NCBI GenBank assembly: GCA_963597615.1
Contig: CAVBQS010000053.1
Location: 186,001 to 250,000 of the forward strand
Origin: CAKRJP01 sp963597615
Lineage (GTDB): Bacteria > Bacillota > Clostridia > Lachnospirales > Lachnospiraceae
Reading direction: 5' to 3'
DNA: 64,000 nucleotides
Position 1 is the stretch's first letter. Each line of letters starts with the position of its first letter. Made by a program: the position numbers and the translations under genes. Shown here piece by piece: positions 1-8,305 of the stretch. The notes beneath the pieces were generated by a model. That model searched no databases and was not told where the DNA came from. It worked only from the letters and a program-made list of their open reading frames with translations.

Positions 1-457
1 TGCATTAGACGGCGTTGATATTGATACAGGTATTGGTACAGCTGACGATGCTGGCAACCAGTTGGTAGAAGGTGAAGATTACAGATATAGTGAAGAAGAG
101 AGATCTTACTATGCATTGAACCTTGCAGTAACAGCTGATAACTATGAGGACTTTACAGATTCTACAGTTACTTACGCAGCAGTTTCTAATCAGTTAGATG
201 AAAGTAGCAATGCAACAAAGAAAGTTTGGCTTGATATTTACAACGCTTCCGATAACTTCTTAAGCTCAACCTATCAGCCGCTTCTTGAGAAATATGATGA
301 TCTTCTTAACTTAGATGTTGATTACATTGGTGGTGATGGACAGACAGAGTCTAACATTACAAACCGTCTTGGTAACCCAAGCGAGTACGATGCGTTTGCA
401 ATTAACATGGTTAAGACAGATAATGCATCTGCATATACTTCACTTCTTTCTCAATAA
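1..457 (+). CDS. Galactose-type ABC sugar-binding protein, C-terminal part (5' end outside window)
   Basis: The reading frame is open from base 2 to the TAA at 455-457, so the start lies upstream of the window. The first residues resemble the end of an MglB-type galactose-binding protein (a segment like V-T-A-D-N-Y-E-D-F). From about nt 222 the chain then resembles the beginning of the same fold: an I-Y-x-x-x-D-N-F-L strand/helix, a G-D-G-Q motif and an A-I-N-M-V strand, as at the mature N-terminus of MglB. It stops after roughly 75 residues of that second lobe. The position directly upstream of an MglA/MglC-type ATPase and permease supports the role of extracellular sugar receptor for that transporter. 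The exact sugar is inferred from the family and from galK-galT downstream. Whether the partial second lobe is functional is unknown. Confidence 0.75.
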   Translation, partial: ALDGVDIDTGIGTADDAGNQLVEGEDYRYSEEERSYYALNLAVTADNYEDFTDSTVTYAAVSNQLDESSNATKKVWLDIYNASDNFLSSTYQPLLEKYDDLLNLDVDYIGGDGQTESNITNRLGNPSEYDAFAINMVKTDNASAYTSLLSQ

Positions 458-510
458 GATACCAGTAACCAAAGGTTACAGATATGGAAAGATAGCAATC
501 AGGTAATACA

Positions 511-541
511 GAGGGGTATCAGCTTTGATACCCTTCTTTCA
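511..541 (+). terminator. Hairpin between binding protein and ATPase genes (attenuating terminator)
   Basis: An 11-bp stem (511-521 with 526-536, one G-T wobble) with a GCTT loop is followed by a short T-rich run. It lies between the binding-protein stop and the ATPase gene. Such weak intercistronic terminators or 3'-end stabilisers are common after binding-protein genes, which are expressed above their membrane partners. Confidence 0.6.
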
Positions 542-564
542 ATAAGAAAAGGAAGATGAAAGCT

Positions 565-2073
565 ATGGCAGAGGATAAGAATAAATACATCTTATCGATT
601 AATGGCATGAGCAAATCATTCGGCAGGAACAAGGTCCTAAAGCACATTAGTATGAATGTCAAACCCGGATCTATTATGGGACTCATGGGTGAAAACGGTG
701 CCGGAAAATCGACAATGATGAAATGTCTCTTCGGAACATACCAAAAGGATGAGGGGACGATCATATTAGATGGAAGAGAAGTGAACTTCTCCGGACCAAA
801 GGATGCATTGGAAAATGGAGTTGCAATGGTTCACCAGGAACTTAATCAGTGTCTGGAGCGAAGTGTTGTAGACAATCTTTTCTTAGGTCGCTATCCAAGA
901 AATTCTTTTGGAGTGGTTGACGAAAAAAGAATGAAAAAAGAGACTTCCCAGCTTTTTAGAAAGCTTGGACTTACTGTCAGTTTGACCCAGCCAATGAAGA
1001 AAATGTCTGTGTCACAGCGGCAGATGTGTGAGATTGCCAAGGCAATTTCTTATAATTCGAAAGTTATTGTATTGGACGAGCCGACCTCATCTCTTACAGC
1101 TCCGGAAGTTGAGAAGCTGTTTAAGATGATGAGACAATTGAAAGCGCAAGGAATCGCCCTGATTTACATTTCTCATAAAATGGACGAGATTTTTGAAATC
1201 TGTGATGAGATTTCTGTACTTCGAGATGGAAGTTTGGTTATGACTAAGGATAGAGAGGATACCAATATGAATGAGCTGATTTCCGCCATGGTTGGAAGGT
1301 CTCTTGATAACCGTTTCCCGCCGGTGGACAATAAACCGGGAGAAACCATTTTCTCTGTACAGAATCTTTCCACAAAGTATGCACCAAAATTACAAAACAT
1401 TTCTTTTGATGTAAAAAAAGGTGAGATTTTTGGATTGTATGGTCTGGTGGGAGCCGGCCGTACGGAACTTCTTGAGACGATTTTCGGAATCAGAACCCGG
1501 GCAGAAGGTAATACCCTCTATCAGGGAAAACTTATGAATTTTAGCTCTCCAAGGGATGCTATGGATCATGGTTTTGCCTTAATTACAGAGGAGCGAAAAG
1601 CTAATGGTCTCTTTATGAAAGGGGACATTACCTTTAATACTACGATTGCAAATATGAAGCATTACAAAAATGGGCCGGTATTATCCCATGATCAGATGGT
1701 TCGGGCTACCTCTGAGGAAATTAAGATTATGCATACCAAATGCATGGGACCGGATGATCTCATTACCAGTCTTTCCGGAGGAAACCAGCAGAAAGTAATT
1801 TTCGGCAGATGGTTAGAGCGTTCCCCTAGTGTGTTTATGATGGATGATCCTACCAGAGGTATTGACGTAGGTGCGAAATATGAAATTTACGAACTGATTA
1901 TCAATATGGCAAAACAAGGAAAGACCATTATTGTAGTTTCCTCCGAGATGCCTGAGATTCTTGGAATCACCAATCGAATCGGAGTTATGTCTAATGGACG
2001 GTTGGCTGGTATTGTGAATACCAATGATACAAACCAGGAAGAATTATTGAGACTCAGTGCTATGTATCTATAA
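565..2073 (+). CDS. mglA: Sugar ABC transporter ATP-binding protein, MglA type
   Basis: This is the ATPase of a CUT2-type sugar importer, about 502 residues with two fused nucleotide-binding domains. The first has a full Walker A (GENGAGKST), a degenerate signature (S-V-S-Q-R-Q) and Walker B followed by DEPTSSL. The second has a degenerate P-loop (GLVGAGRTE), a complete LSGGNQQK signature and DDPTRGIDVGAK. This asymmetry is typical of MglA/RbsA/XylG. An upstream in-frame ATG at 556 abuts the GGAAG ribosome site; the ATG at 565 has a 9-base spacing and is preferred. It lies between the binding protein and the permease in one operon. Galactose or methyl-galactoside specificity is inferred from the MglB-like neighbours and galK-galT. 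Confidence 0.88.
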   Translation: MAEDKNKYILSINGMSKSFGRNKVLKHISMNVKPGSIMGLMGENGAGKSTMMKCLFGTYQKDEGTIILDGREVNFSGPKDALENGVAMVHQELNQCLERSVVDNLFLGRYPRNSFGVVDEKRMKKETSQLFRKLGLTVSLTQPMKKMSVSQRQMCEIAKAISYNSKVIVLDEPTSSLTAPEVEKLFKMMRQLKAQGIALIYISHKMDEIFEICDEISVLRDGSLVMTKDREDTNMNELISAMVGRSLDNRFPPVDNKPGETIFSVQNLSTKYAPKLQNISFDVKKGEIFGLYGLVGAGRTELLETIFGIRTRAEGNTLYQGKLMNFSSPRDAMDHGFALITEERKANGLFMKGDITFNTTIANMKHYKNGPVLSHDQMVRATSEEIKIMHTKCMGPDDLITSLSGGNQQKVIFGRWLERSPSVFMMDDPTRGIDVGAKYEIYELIINMAKQGKTIIVVSSEMPEILGITNRIGVMSNGRLAGIVNTNDTNQEELLRLSAMYL

Positions 2074-2092
2074 TAGGAAGGAGCGTACAACT

Positions 2093-3745
2093 ATGGCAGA
2101 AACAGGCTTTATTATTTCGGCTGAAGAGGAAGAAAAGCTCTTAAAACCGATTGATGATTATGTTGGAAAAATTCAGAGCCAGATTGATGAACTTCGAAAA
2201 GATGGTTCTGATAAAGTAGTTAGTTTAAAAAATCGCATTGCCATCACTAAAGAAGATAAGAATTTATCTAAGGCAGAGCAGGAAAAAATTATTGAAGAGT
2301 GTAAGAAGGATCTGGCAAAGGCAAAGACCATTGAAGAGTCTAATAAGGCACAGATTTCCAAATTAATTGCAGAGGCTGAAGGATATTTAGATAAGCATTA
2401 TGATACAGACTACTATAATATTGTAGCAAAAAGCTGTCAGTCAGCAAAAGAGGCTGAGGAAAGTGAATATAAAAAAATCAAGGCTAAGATTGAGGCGGAC
2501 CAAAGAAGTGCCTTGTCTAAAATCCAGGATGCAGATGAGTTAAAGGCAGAAAAACTTAGCTTTAAGAACAGGTTTTTTGATGCCCAGATGACTCATGAGT
2601 CTAAATTGCAGGAAATTAAAGATAAAAAACATGATGCTTACATGCATAGGTATCATTTGATCGACCTTCTTAGAATGTCCAACTTTACTTTTATGCAAAA
2701 GCGTAAGCAGGCCTTCGAAAACTACAAGTATACCTTTAATACAGCCCAGTTTTTGTATAAAAATGGACTTTATATTGTTATCTTGTTAATTTTTATCATT
2801 CTTTGTGCAGTTACACCGGTGCTTAAGAATACCCAGCTTTTGACAGTGAGAAATATTTTAAATATCTTGCAGCAGGCTTCACCAAGAATGTTCTTGGCTC
2901 TTGGTGTTGCAGGACTGATCCTTCTTACAGGTACCGACCTTTCTGTAGGACGTATGGTTGGTATGGGTATGGTAACAGCTACCATTATCATGCATAACGG
3001 TGTGAATACCGGTGGTGTGTTTGGTCACATCTTTGATTTTACAGGCATGCCGGTGGTTGCAAGAGCTCTGTTTGCACTGGGAATTTGTGTGATCTTAACG
3101 ACCCTCTTTGCTTGTATTGCAGGATTTTTCATGGCTAGATTTAAGATGCATCCATTTGTGTCTACCATGGCGAATATGTTGATTATTTTTGGTTTGGTAA
3201 CTTATGCCACAAAGGGTGTTTCCTTTGGAGCCATTGACCCTTCCATTCCAAATATTTTTATTCCAAATGTAGGAGGTTTCCCAACCATCATCCTTTGGGC
3301 TGTGGCAGCGATTATTGTAGTTTGGTTCATCTGGAATAAAACTACCTTTGGTAAGAACCTCTATGCAGTAGGTGGTAATCCAGAGGCTGCAGCAGTTTCT
3401 GGTATCTCCGTATTTGCAGTAACCATTGGAGCTTTCGTTTTGGCAGGTATTCTTTATGGATTTGGTGCTTGGCTGGAGTGCAACCGAATGGTAGGATCTG
3501 GTAGTGCAGCATATGGACAAGGATGGGATATGGATGCTATCGCTGCTTGTGTAGTAGGCGGTGTATCCTTTACCGGAGGTATCGGAAAAATTTCCGGTGT
3601 AGTAACCGGTGTATTAATCTTTACATCTTTAACCTATGCACTAACAATTCTTGGTATTGACACCAATCTTCAGTTTGTATTTGAAGGTATTATTATTCTT
3701 GCAGCTGTAACCTTGGACTGCTTGAAATACGTACAAAAGAAATAA
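2093..3745 (+). CDS. mglC: Sugar ABC transporter permease, MglC type, with long N-terminal coiled-coil extension
   Basis: The C-terminal ~325 residues are a CUT2/BPD_transp_2 permease with about eight to ten hydrophobic helices and the family's G-T-D-L-S-V-G-R segment. They are preceded by about 220 hydrophilic residues rich in Lys, Glu and Ala with heptad-like stretches, ending just before the first membrane helix (near nt 2768). Classical MglC proteins are about 330-340 residues, so the extension is extra. It is in frame, without stops, and has the same codon style as the rest. The ATG at 2093 has AGGAAGGAG 9 bases upstream; an earlier in-frame ATG at 2057 overlaps the ATPase end and lacks such a site. 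It forms the membrane channel for the upstream ATPase and binding protein. Confidence 0.87.
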   Translation: MAETGFIISAEEEEKLLKPIDDYVGKIQSQIDELRKDGSDKVVSLKNRIAITKEDKNLSKAEQEKIIEECKKDLAKAKTIEESNKAQISKLIAEAEGYLDKHYDTDYYNIVAKSCQSAKEAEESEYKKIKAKIEADQRSALSKIQDADELKAEKLSFKNRFFDAQMTHESKLQEIKDKKHDAYMHRYHLIDLLRMSNFTFMQKRKQAFENYKYTFNTAQFLYKNGLYIVILLIFIILCAVTPVLKNTQLLTVRNILNILQQASPRMFLALGVAGLILLTGTDLSVGRMVGMGMVTATIIMHNGVNTGGVFGHIFDFTGMPVVARALFALGICVILTTLFACIAGFFMARFKMHPFVSTMANMLIIFGLVTYATKGVSFGAIDPSIPNIFIPNVGGFPTIILWAVAAIIVVWFIWNKTTFGKNLYAVGGNPEAAAVSGISVFAVTIGAFVLAGILYGFGAWLECNRMVGSGSAAYGQGWDMDAIAACVVGGVSFTGGIGKISGVVTGVLIFTSLTYALTILGIDTNLQFVFEGIIILAAVTLDCLKYVQKK

Positions 3746-3760
3746 ATAAGTGGATTAAGA

Positions 3761-3797
3761 GCCGCCTCTTCATCTTTTAAGATGAAAGACGGCTTTT
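3761..3797 (+). terminator. Rho-independent terminator after the transporter operon
   Basis: A long, slightly imperfect stem (GCCGCCTCTTCATCTT pairing with AAGATGAAAGACGGC) is followed by TTTT. It ends the binding protein-ATPase-permease operon, so the two-component genes downstream have their own promoter. Confidence 0.85.
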
Positions 3798-3831
3798 AAA
3801 ACATTATTTTGCAGTGAAGGGCTACGATTTT

Positions 3832-3840
3832 TGGTATAAT
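3832..3840 (+). promoter_or_regulatory. Extended -10 promoter (TGGTATAAT) for the two-component operon
   Basis: TGGTATAAT is a consensus -10 hexamer with the TGn extension, 52 bases before the chosen start codon of the response regulator and just after the upstream terminator. The -35 region (around 3812-3817) is poor, which suits an extended -10 promoter or activator dependence. Confidence 0.6.
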
Positions 3841-3891
3841 AAACCTAGCAATTTGGTGTAGAGGATTATGGTGAAAATGAGGAAGAGAGTT

Positions 3892-5499
3892 ATGGAAGAA
3901 TATAAGGTGCTTTTGGTGGATGATGAACCCCAGGCCATTGACGCTATGGAACAAAAGATCCACTGGAAGGAATTAAATTTTCAACTGGTAGGCAGTGCCA
4001 CCAACGGAGTGAAAGCCCTGGAATTGGTGGAAAAACTACAGCCAGATGTGGTGCTTACGGATATACGGATGCCTTACATGGACGGGTTGGAGCTTACCAG
4101 AAAGCTAAACCAGGAATATTCCAATATCCGTATTATGCTTTGTACTGGTTTTGATGAATTTGAATATGCAAAAGAAGCAGTACACTTGGATGTAGAGGAA
4201 TATATGCTAAAGCCTGTGAATGCATCAGAACTTTCTGAGAGTTTGCTGCGGCTTAAAGAGACCCTCGATCGTGAGCGGGAAGAAAAGTTAAATGTGAAAA
4301 AATTAGAAAATTATTTTAAAGAGTCTCTTCCGGCTCTTCGGTCTAATTTTTTTGTGTCTTTAATTGAGGGTCGGGTGGACTTAGAGAATTATGAAAGATT
4401 TTTAACTTCTTTTGAAATTACTATGAAAGGCCCCTTGTTTTGCTGTCTGGTATTTCATACCTCCTCTCACCATGTGCCAGAGGGTATGGATCCTATGCTA
4501 TTAACCCTGTCTGTGGAGCGGGAAATAAAAAGGAGAATTGAGGAAGCAAAAACCAATTGTCAGGAATTTATATATCTTGGAAATACAGTGGTGATTGTAG
4601 AACTGGATTCAGAGGAAAAGCTAGCTCAGGCTACAGATGCCTGTGACCGTTTCTGCAGATGGGCTTACCGTGTCATGGGGGCTGTGGTTACTGCTGGTGT
4701 GGGCCGGCCTTGTGAAAGCCTCTTTGAGATTCACACTTCTTACGAGGGAGCCAGAGAGGCAGTATCCTACCGTGTCTTATATGGAACTAAACGCGCTATT
4801 AACATTGGGGAGGTTGTTCCAAAGGAAAGTAAGTTGTCTTCTTCCTCAGAGGAAACCAGAATGAAAGATCTATATCGAAGTATCCAGGTAGGGGATGAGG
4901 AAAAAATTAAAAAGGAAGTCCGAAGAGAAATAGAAAGAATGCAAAAAAATGCAGGCTCTGTTAACCGGTACAATATGTCAGCCTTAGAAATTGTAAATGG
5001 TTTTTACCGATTTTGTGAGAATAATTCGATAGATTTTAATGAGATAACCGGTGATTCAAAGAATATTTACAGTAAGGTGCCGGAGATGGATGAAAGCGCC
5101 CTTACAGAATGGATCACTTCTGTTTCTTTAGCAATCGGTGTGAAGCTTAAGAATGCCAGGAACTCTTCATCTAAGAGGTTGGTTGCAGACGCAAAAAACC
5201 TTGTGAAGGACCATTATATGGAAAGTGATATTTCTTTGGATACAGTTTGTTCCAAATTAGGGGTTTCCAATTCCTATTTCTCATCGGTTTTTAAGAAGGA
5301 AACAGGACAGGCCTTTATTTCTTATCTTACGGATTATCGTATGGAGATAGCGGAAAAACTTCTCTTTTATACCCAGGAGAAGAGCTATGCCATTGCGGAA
5401 AAAGTAGGCTATCAGGATGCCAATTACTTTGGCTATGTATTTAAGAAAAAATATGGTGTTTCTCCTGCAAAATATCGGGCAGAAAAAATGGAATCTTAA
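3892..5499 (+). CDS. Response regulator with AraC-type DNA-binding domain (YesN-like)
   Basis: About 535 residues. The N-terminal receiver domain has the acidic pair at D10-D11, the phospho-acceptor D57 (in V-L-T-D-I-R-M-P) and the conserved Lys of M-L-K-P. A middle region of about 300 residues carries no motif I can name. The last ~100 residues are two helix-turn-helix units of an AraC/XylS domain, with the typical Y-F-x-x-x-F-K-K-x-x-G segment twice. The ATG at 3892 is preferred over 3868 because GAGGAAGAG lies at good distance. It is followed 24 bases later by its likely partner kinase. By analogy with YesN-type regulators it probably activates the adjacent sugar transporter operon; that is inference. 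Confidence 0.88.
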   Translation: MEEYKVLLVDDEPQAIDAMEQKIHWKELNFQLVGSATNGVKALELVEKLQPDVVLTDIRMPYMDGLELTRKLNQEYSNIRIMLCTGFDEFEYAKEAVHLDVEEYMLKPVNASELSESLLRLKETLDREREEKLNVKKLENYFKESLPALRSNFFVSLIEGRVDLENYERFLTSFEITMKGPLFCCLVFHTSSHHVPEGMDPMLLTLSVEREIKRRIEEAKTNCQEFIYLGNTVVIVELDSEEKLAQATDACDRFCRWAYRVMGAVVTAGVGRPCESLFEIHTSYEGAREAVSYRVLYGTKRAINIGEVVPKESKLSSSSEETRMKDLYRSIQVGDEEKIKKEVRREIERMQKNAGSVNRYNMSALEIVNGFYRFCENNSIDFNEITGDSKNIYSKVPEMDESALTEWITSVSLAIGVKLKNARNSSSKRLVADAKNLVKDHYMESDISLDTVCSKLGVSNSYFSSVFKKETGQAFISYLTDYRMEIAEKLLFYTQEKSYAIAEKVGYQDANYFGYVFKKKYGVSPAKYRAEKMES

Positions 5500-5523
5500 A
5501 AGGATTAGGGAGATTTATAGGAT

Positions 5524-7362
5524 TTGAAATTCATAAAAAAAGATATTCGCGATTTTATGAAAATAAATATTCGGACCATGCTGATGACGGTGCTTATGCT
5601 GGTAACCTTGGTGGTTATTACAGTCATGGGCTTCCTTTTGTACCAGCGCTTTAAGATTACCTTAGATGAGACTACGGTGTCAAACACCCAGGCTACAGTG
5701 GAGACTACAGTGGATCGGTTGAATTCTGATTTTTCTGATATTCGGCAGGTAGTGAATGCGGCTAACTATAACATTATCCAGGAAAATGACATTTCCAGTC
5801 AGGAATTTACCAATCAGATGAGTCTTCTTTATGAGGTGTATTCCAATCAGATTCAGAGTTTGGCTCTTTATAGAACGGATGGAAGCCTAATTGCGTCAGA
5901 ACCTGTGGCCCAGGAGAAGGATAATACTGAAGTTTCAGAGCAGAGTTGGTTTTTGGGGGCAAGAAAGGATATTGAAAATATTCAGATTTCAACGCCCCAC
6001 ATTCAAAATTTATTTTTTGATGGAAGCTATCGCTACCAACGGGTGATTTCCTTTAGTACTGCTGTGGATATAAATGATGGGAATCAGCCGGGGACAGGGG
6101 TCTTGCTGGTGGACTTTAAGTATTCTGCTATTCAGGATGTCTTGGATAGTATTAATGATTCCTCCGAAGGAATCTACTATTATCTGTGTAACCGGGATGG
6201 GGAGATTATTTATCATCCCAGGGAGACGGAAATGAACTGGGGACTTTTTAAAGAGGAAAGTACCAAATGTTCTGCTTCTGAAGATGGAGTTTATGAGGAA
6301 AGTCTAGGGGGAGGTAAGGCGCATGTAGTGATTGGAAGCGTCTCCTATACTGGATGGAAACTAGTGGGAGTTATTCCTTGGAGTGTCAGAAATGCCAGTA
6401 TCAATAGCTTTCGCTCATACATTTTTGCAACGGTTTTAGTCCTTCTTATGATGCTGATCCATGCTAACCGGTTGATTTCAGGAAAGATTTCAGAACCTAT
6501 TCAGCAACTGGATCAATCGGTTAAAACCTATGAAGCCGGAGGAAAACCTAATATTTATATTGGAGGATCCTCAGAAATCAGGCATTTAGGTCTTTCGGTG
6601 CAGCGCTCTTATGAACGCATCGAGACCCTCATGGATGAAATTATAGAGCAGCAGACCAAGAGGAGAAAAAGTGAGCTTGCGGCCCTTCAAAGTCAGATTA
6701 ATCCCCATTTTCTCTATAACACCCTAGAGTCTATTACCTGGATGGTAGAGGCTAAGAAAAATGACGAGGCGGTTATGATGATTTCGGAACTTGGTAAACT
6801 TCTTAGGGTTAGTCTTTCAAAGGGTAAAACCATTATTCCTATTTCTGATGAATTTCAGCACAGCAAAAGCTATATGAGCATTCAGAAGGTGCGCTACAAA
6901 AATCGATTTGCAGTGGAATTCCTCATGGAGGATGAGATTAAGGATTACTGCATTGTGAAGCTGGTAATTCAGCCTCTCTTGGAAAATGCCATTTATTATG
7001 GGGTTGGAACTATGGATGAGGATGAGGGAGGAAAAATCATAATTCGAGGAGAAAAAAAAGGCCGGGATATTTATATTTCTGTGGAGGATAATGGCATGGG
7101 AATGCGCAGGGAGGTCCTTGAAAATATTCTTACCAACAATGAAAGAGTACCAAAACATGGGTCTGGGGTAGGTGTCATTAATGTTCATTCTAGAATCCAA
7201 TTGATCTATGGAAAGGAATATGGACTGGAAGTGTACAGCGAGCCTGATGAGGGAACCCAGGTGGTGATTCATATTTCTGCCATCCCTTATACAGAGGAAA
7301 ATGTGGAAAAGCTGGAGATGCAAAAGTACGGACGGGGGATAATAGAGCATGAAGAAAATTAG
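5524..7362 (+). CDS. Sensor histidine kinase, YesM-like (membrane, extracellular sensor domain)
   Basis: 612 residues from a TTG start with GGGAGA about 10 bases upstream (the first in-frame ATG is at 5557). Layout: a membrane helix near residues 17-37, an extracellular Cache-like region of about 250 residues, a second helix near 300, a HAMP-like linker, then the His_kinase domain with Q-I-N-P-H395-F-L-Y-N-T-L-E (H395 is the predicted phospho-site). The HATPase_c N-box is Q-P-L-L-E-N-A and the G-boxes are D-N-G-M-G-M and G-S-G-V-G. Paired with the upstream AraC-type regulator. The next gene overlaps its 3' end by 14 bases, so kinase and sugar-binding proteins are translationally coupled. Confidence 0.9.
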   Translation: MKFIKKDIRDFMKINIRTMLMTVLMLVTLVVITVMGFLLYQRFKITLDETTVSNTQATVETTVDRLNSDFSDIRQVVNAANYNIIQENDISSQEFTNQMSLLYEVYSNQIQSLALYRTDGSLIASEPVAQEKDNTEVSEQSWFLGARKDIENIQISTPHIQNLFFDGSYRYQRVISFSTAVDINDGNQPGTGVLLVDFKYSAIQDVLDSINDSSEGIYYYLCNRDGEIIYHPRETEMNWGLFKEESTKCSASEDGVYEESLGGGKAHVVIGSVSYTGWKLVGVIPWSVRNASINSFRSYIFATVLVLLMMLIHANRLISGKISEPIQQLDQSVKTYEAGGKPNIYIGGSSEIRHLGLSVQRSYERIETLMDEIIEQQTKRRKSELAALQSQINPHFLYNTLESITWMVEAKKNDEAVMMISELGKLLRVSLSKGKTIIPISDEFQHSKSYMSIQKVRYKNRFAVEFLMEDEIKDYCIVKLVIQPLLENAIYYGVGTMDEDEGGKIIIRGEKKGRDIYISVEDNGMGMRREVLENILTNNERVPKHGSGVGVINVHSRIQLIYGKEYGLEVYSEPDEGTQVVIHISAIPYTEENVEKLEMQKYGRGIIEHEEN

Positions 7363-8305
7363 ATGGCCCTTCCTTTTGACAGAATTAATTTTACTGGTTT
7401 TATTAGTATTTTGCGTTACCAGGATCTTTAATCAGAATACGCCCCAGAAAAGAGTGGCAGTGATCTTGCCGGATTCCGGTAATGAAGGCTGGGATCTTTT
7501 GATTGCAGGAATGAAGCAGGCAGCAGAACAAGAGAATATTCATTTGATCATATGTAATACGGATGAACTTGAAAGTGCCGATGCTCAGGCAGAAACCATT
7601 AAGGAGCAGTTAAATAATGACATTGATGGTGTGATTCTAAGGCCGGCCCCGGGAAAGGACACAGAAGAAATGTTACAGGCGAATCTTGGCTTGTTTCCTT
7701 TGATATTAGTGACCGAAGACCTTTATGGTGGGGAAGATACAAATCCCTCTGTTTATCCTGTCATAGGTCCTGATGACTATGAAATGGGATATGAACTGGC
7801 TAGCCAGATTCAAATCAAGAATCCAAGGGTAGGGGTGGTGGCCGGATGGCAGCAGGATGCGTCTACAGTTTCAGCCATAGAAGGCATTAAAGATGTCATA
7901 GAAAATAAGAATGGAAAAATTTCCTGGTATTCCTATCAAAAAAAAGGAGCAGATGTACTAGAGCAAATTGGCAGTAAGTCAGCTGTGGATGTCTTGCTTG
8001 TTTTGGATCCTAAATCCTTAGAAGAAATCGGACAACAATCGGTAGAAGGCTGCTATAAAGACGCCTTGGTTTATGGCATTGGAACTGGAGAAAAGGCCAT
8101 TGCTTTTTTGGACAGCGGAAATATTCAGGGATTGGTTCTTTATGATGGCTACGAAATTGGCTATAAGAGCGTAGAGGAGATGAGTAAGAAATTAAAGACT
8201 TCCTCCTACGAAATGAAGAGTTACGAGACGGCAATAAAGCTTGTAGACAGGGAGAGGATATTTTCAGATGAAAAAATGGAAAAGTATTTGTATTTCAGCC
8301 AGTAA
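7349..8305 (+). CDS. Membrane-anchored sugar-binding protein (type 1 periplasmic-binding fold)
   Basis: 318 residues. The first ~25 form a single hydrophobic anchor (residues about 8-25) without a good lipobox: the Cys in L-V-F-C is preceded by Phe. The rest resembles a type 1 periplasmic-binding (LacI/RbsB-like) domain, with V-A-V-I-L-P-D-S followed by alternating strands and helices (D-G-V-I-L-R-P, G-V-V-A-G-W). There is no transporter gene right beside it. Its start overlaps the kinase gene and the next binding-protein gene overlaps its end by 38 bases. The likely role is an extracellular sensor subunit that presents ligand to the kinase rather than a transport receptor; this is inference from context. 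Confidence 0.8.
   Translation: MKKIRWPFLLTELILLVLLVFCVTRIFNQNTPQKRVAVILPDSGNEGWDLLIAGMKQAAEQENIHLIICNTDELESADAQAETIKEQLNNDIDGVILRPAPGKDTEEMLQANLGLFPLILVTEDLYGGEDTNPSVYPVIGPDDYEMGYELASQIQIKNPRVGVVAGWQQDASTVSAIEGIKDVIENKNGKISWYSYQKKGADVLEQIGSKSAVDVLLVLDPKSLEEIGQQSVEGCYKDALVYGIGTGEKAIAFLDSGNIQGLVLYDGYEIGYKSVEEMSKKLKTSSYEMKSYETAIKLVDRERIFSDEKMEKYLYFSQ

Noticed and set aside
3095..3520. Minus-strand open frame of 141 codons inside the permease gene
   Set aside because: It lies fully opposite a strongly supported gene, has Cys/Ser-rich composition without motifs, and no ribosome site.
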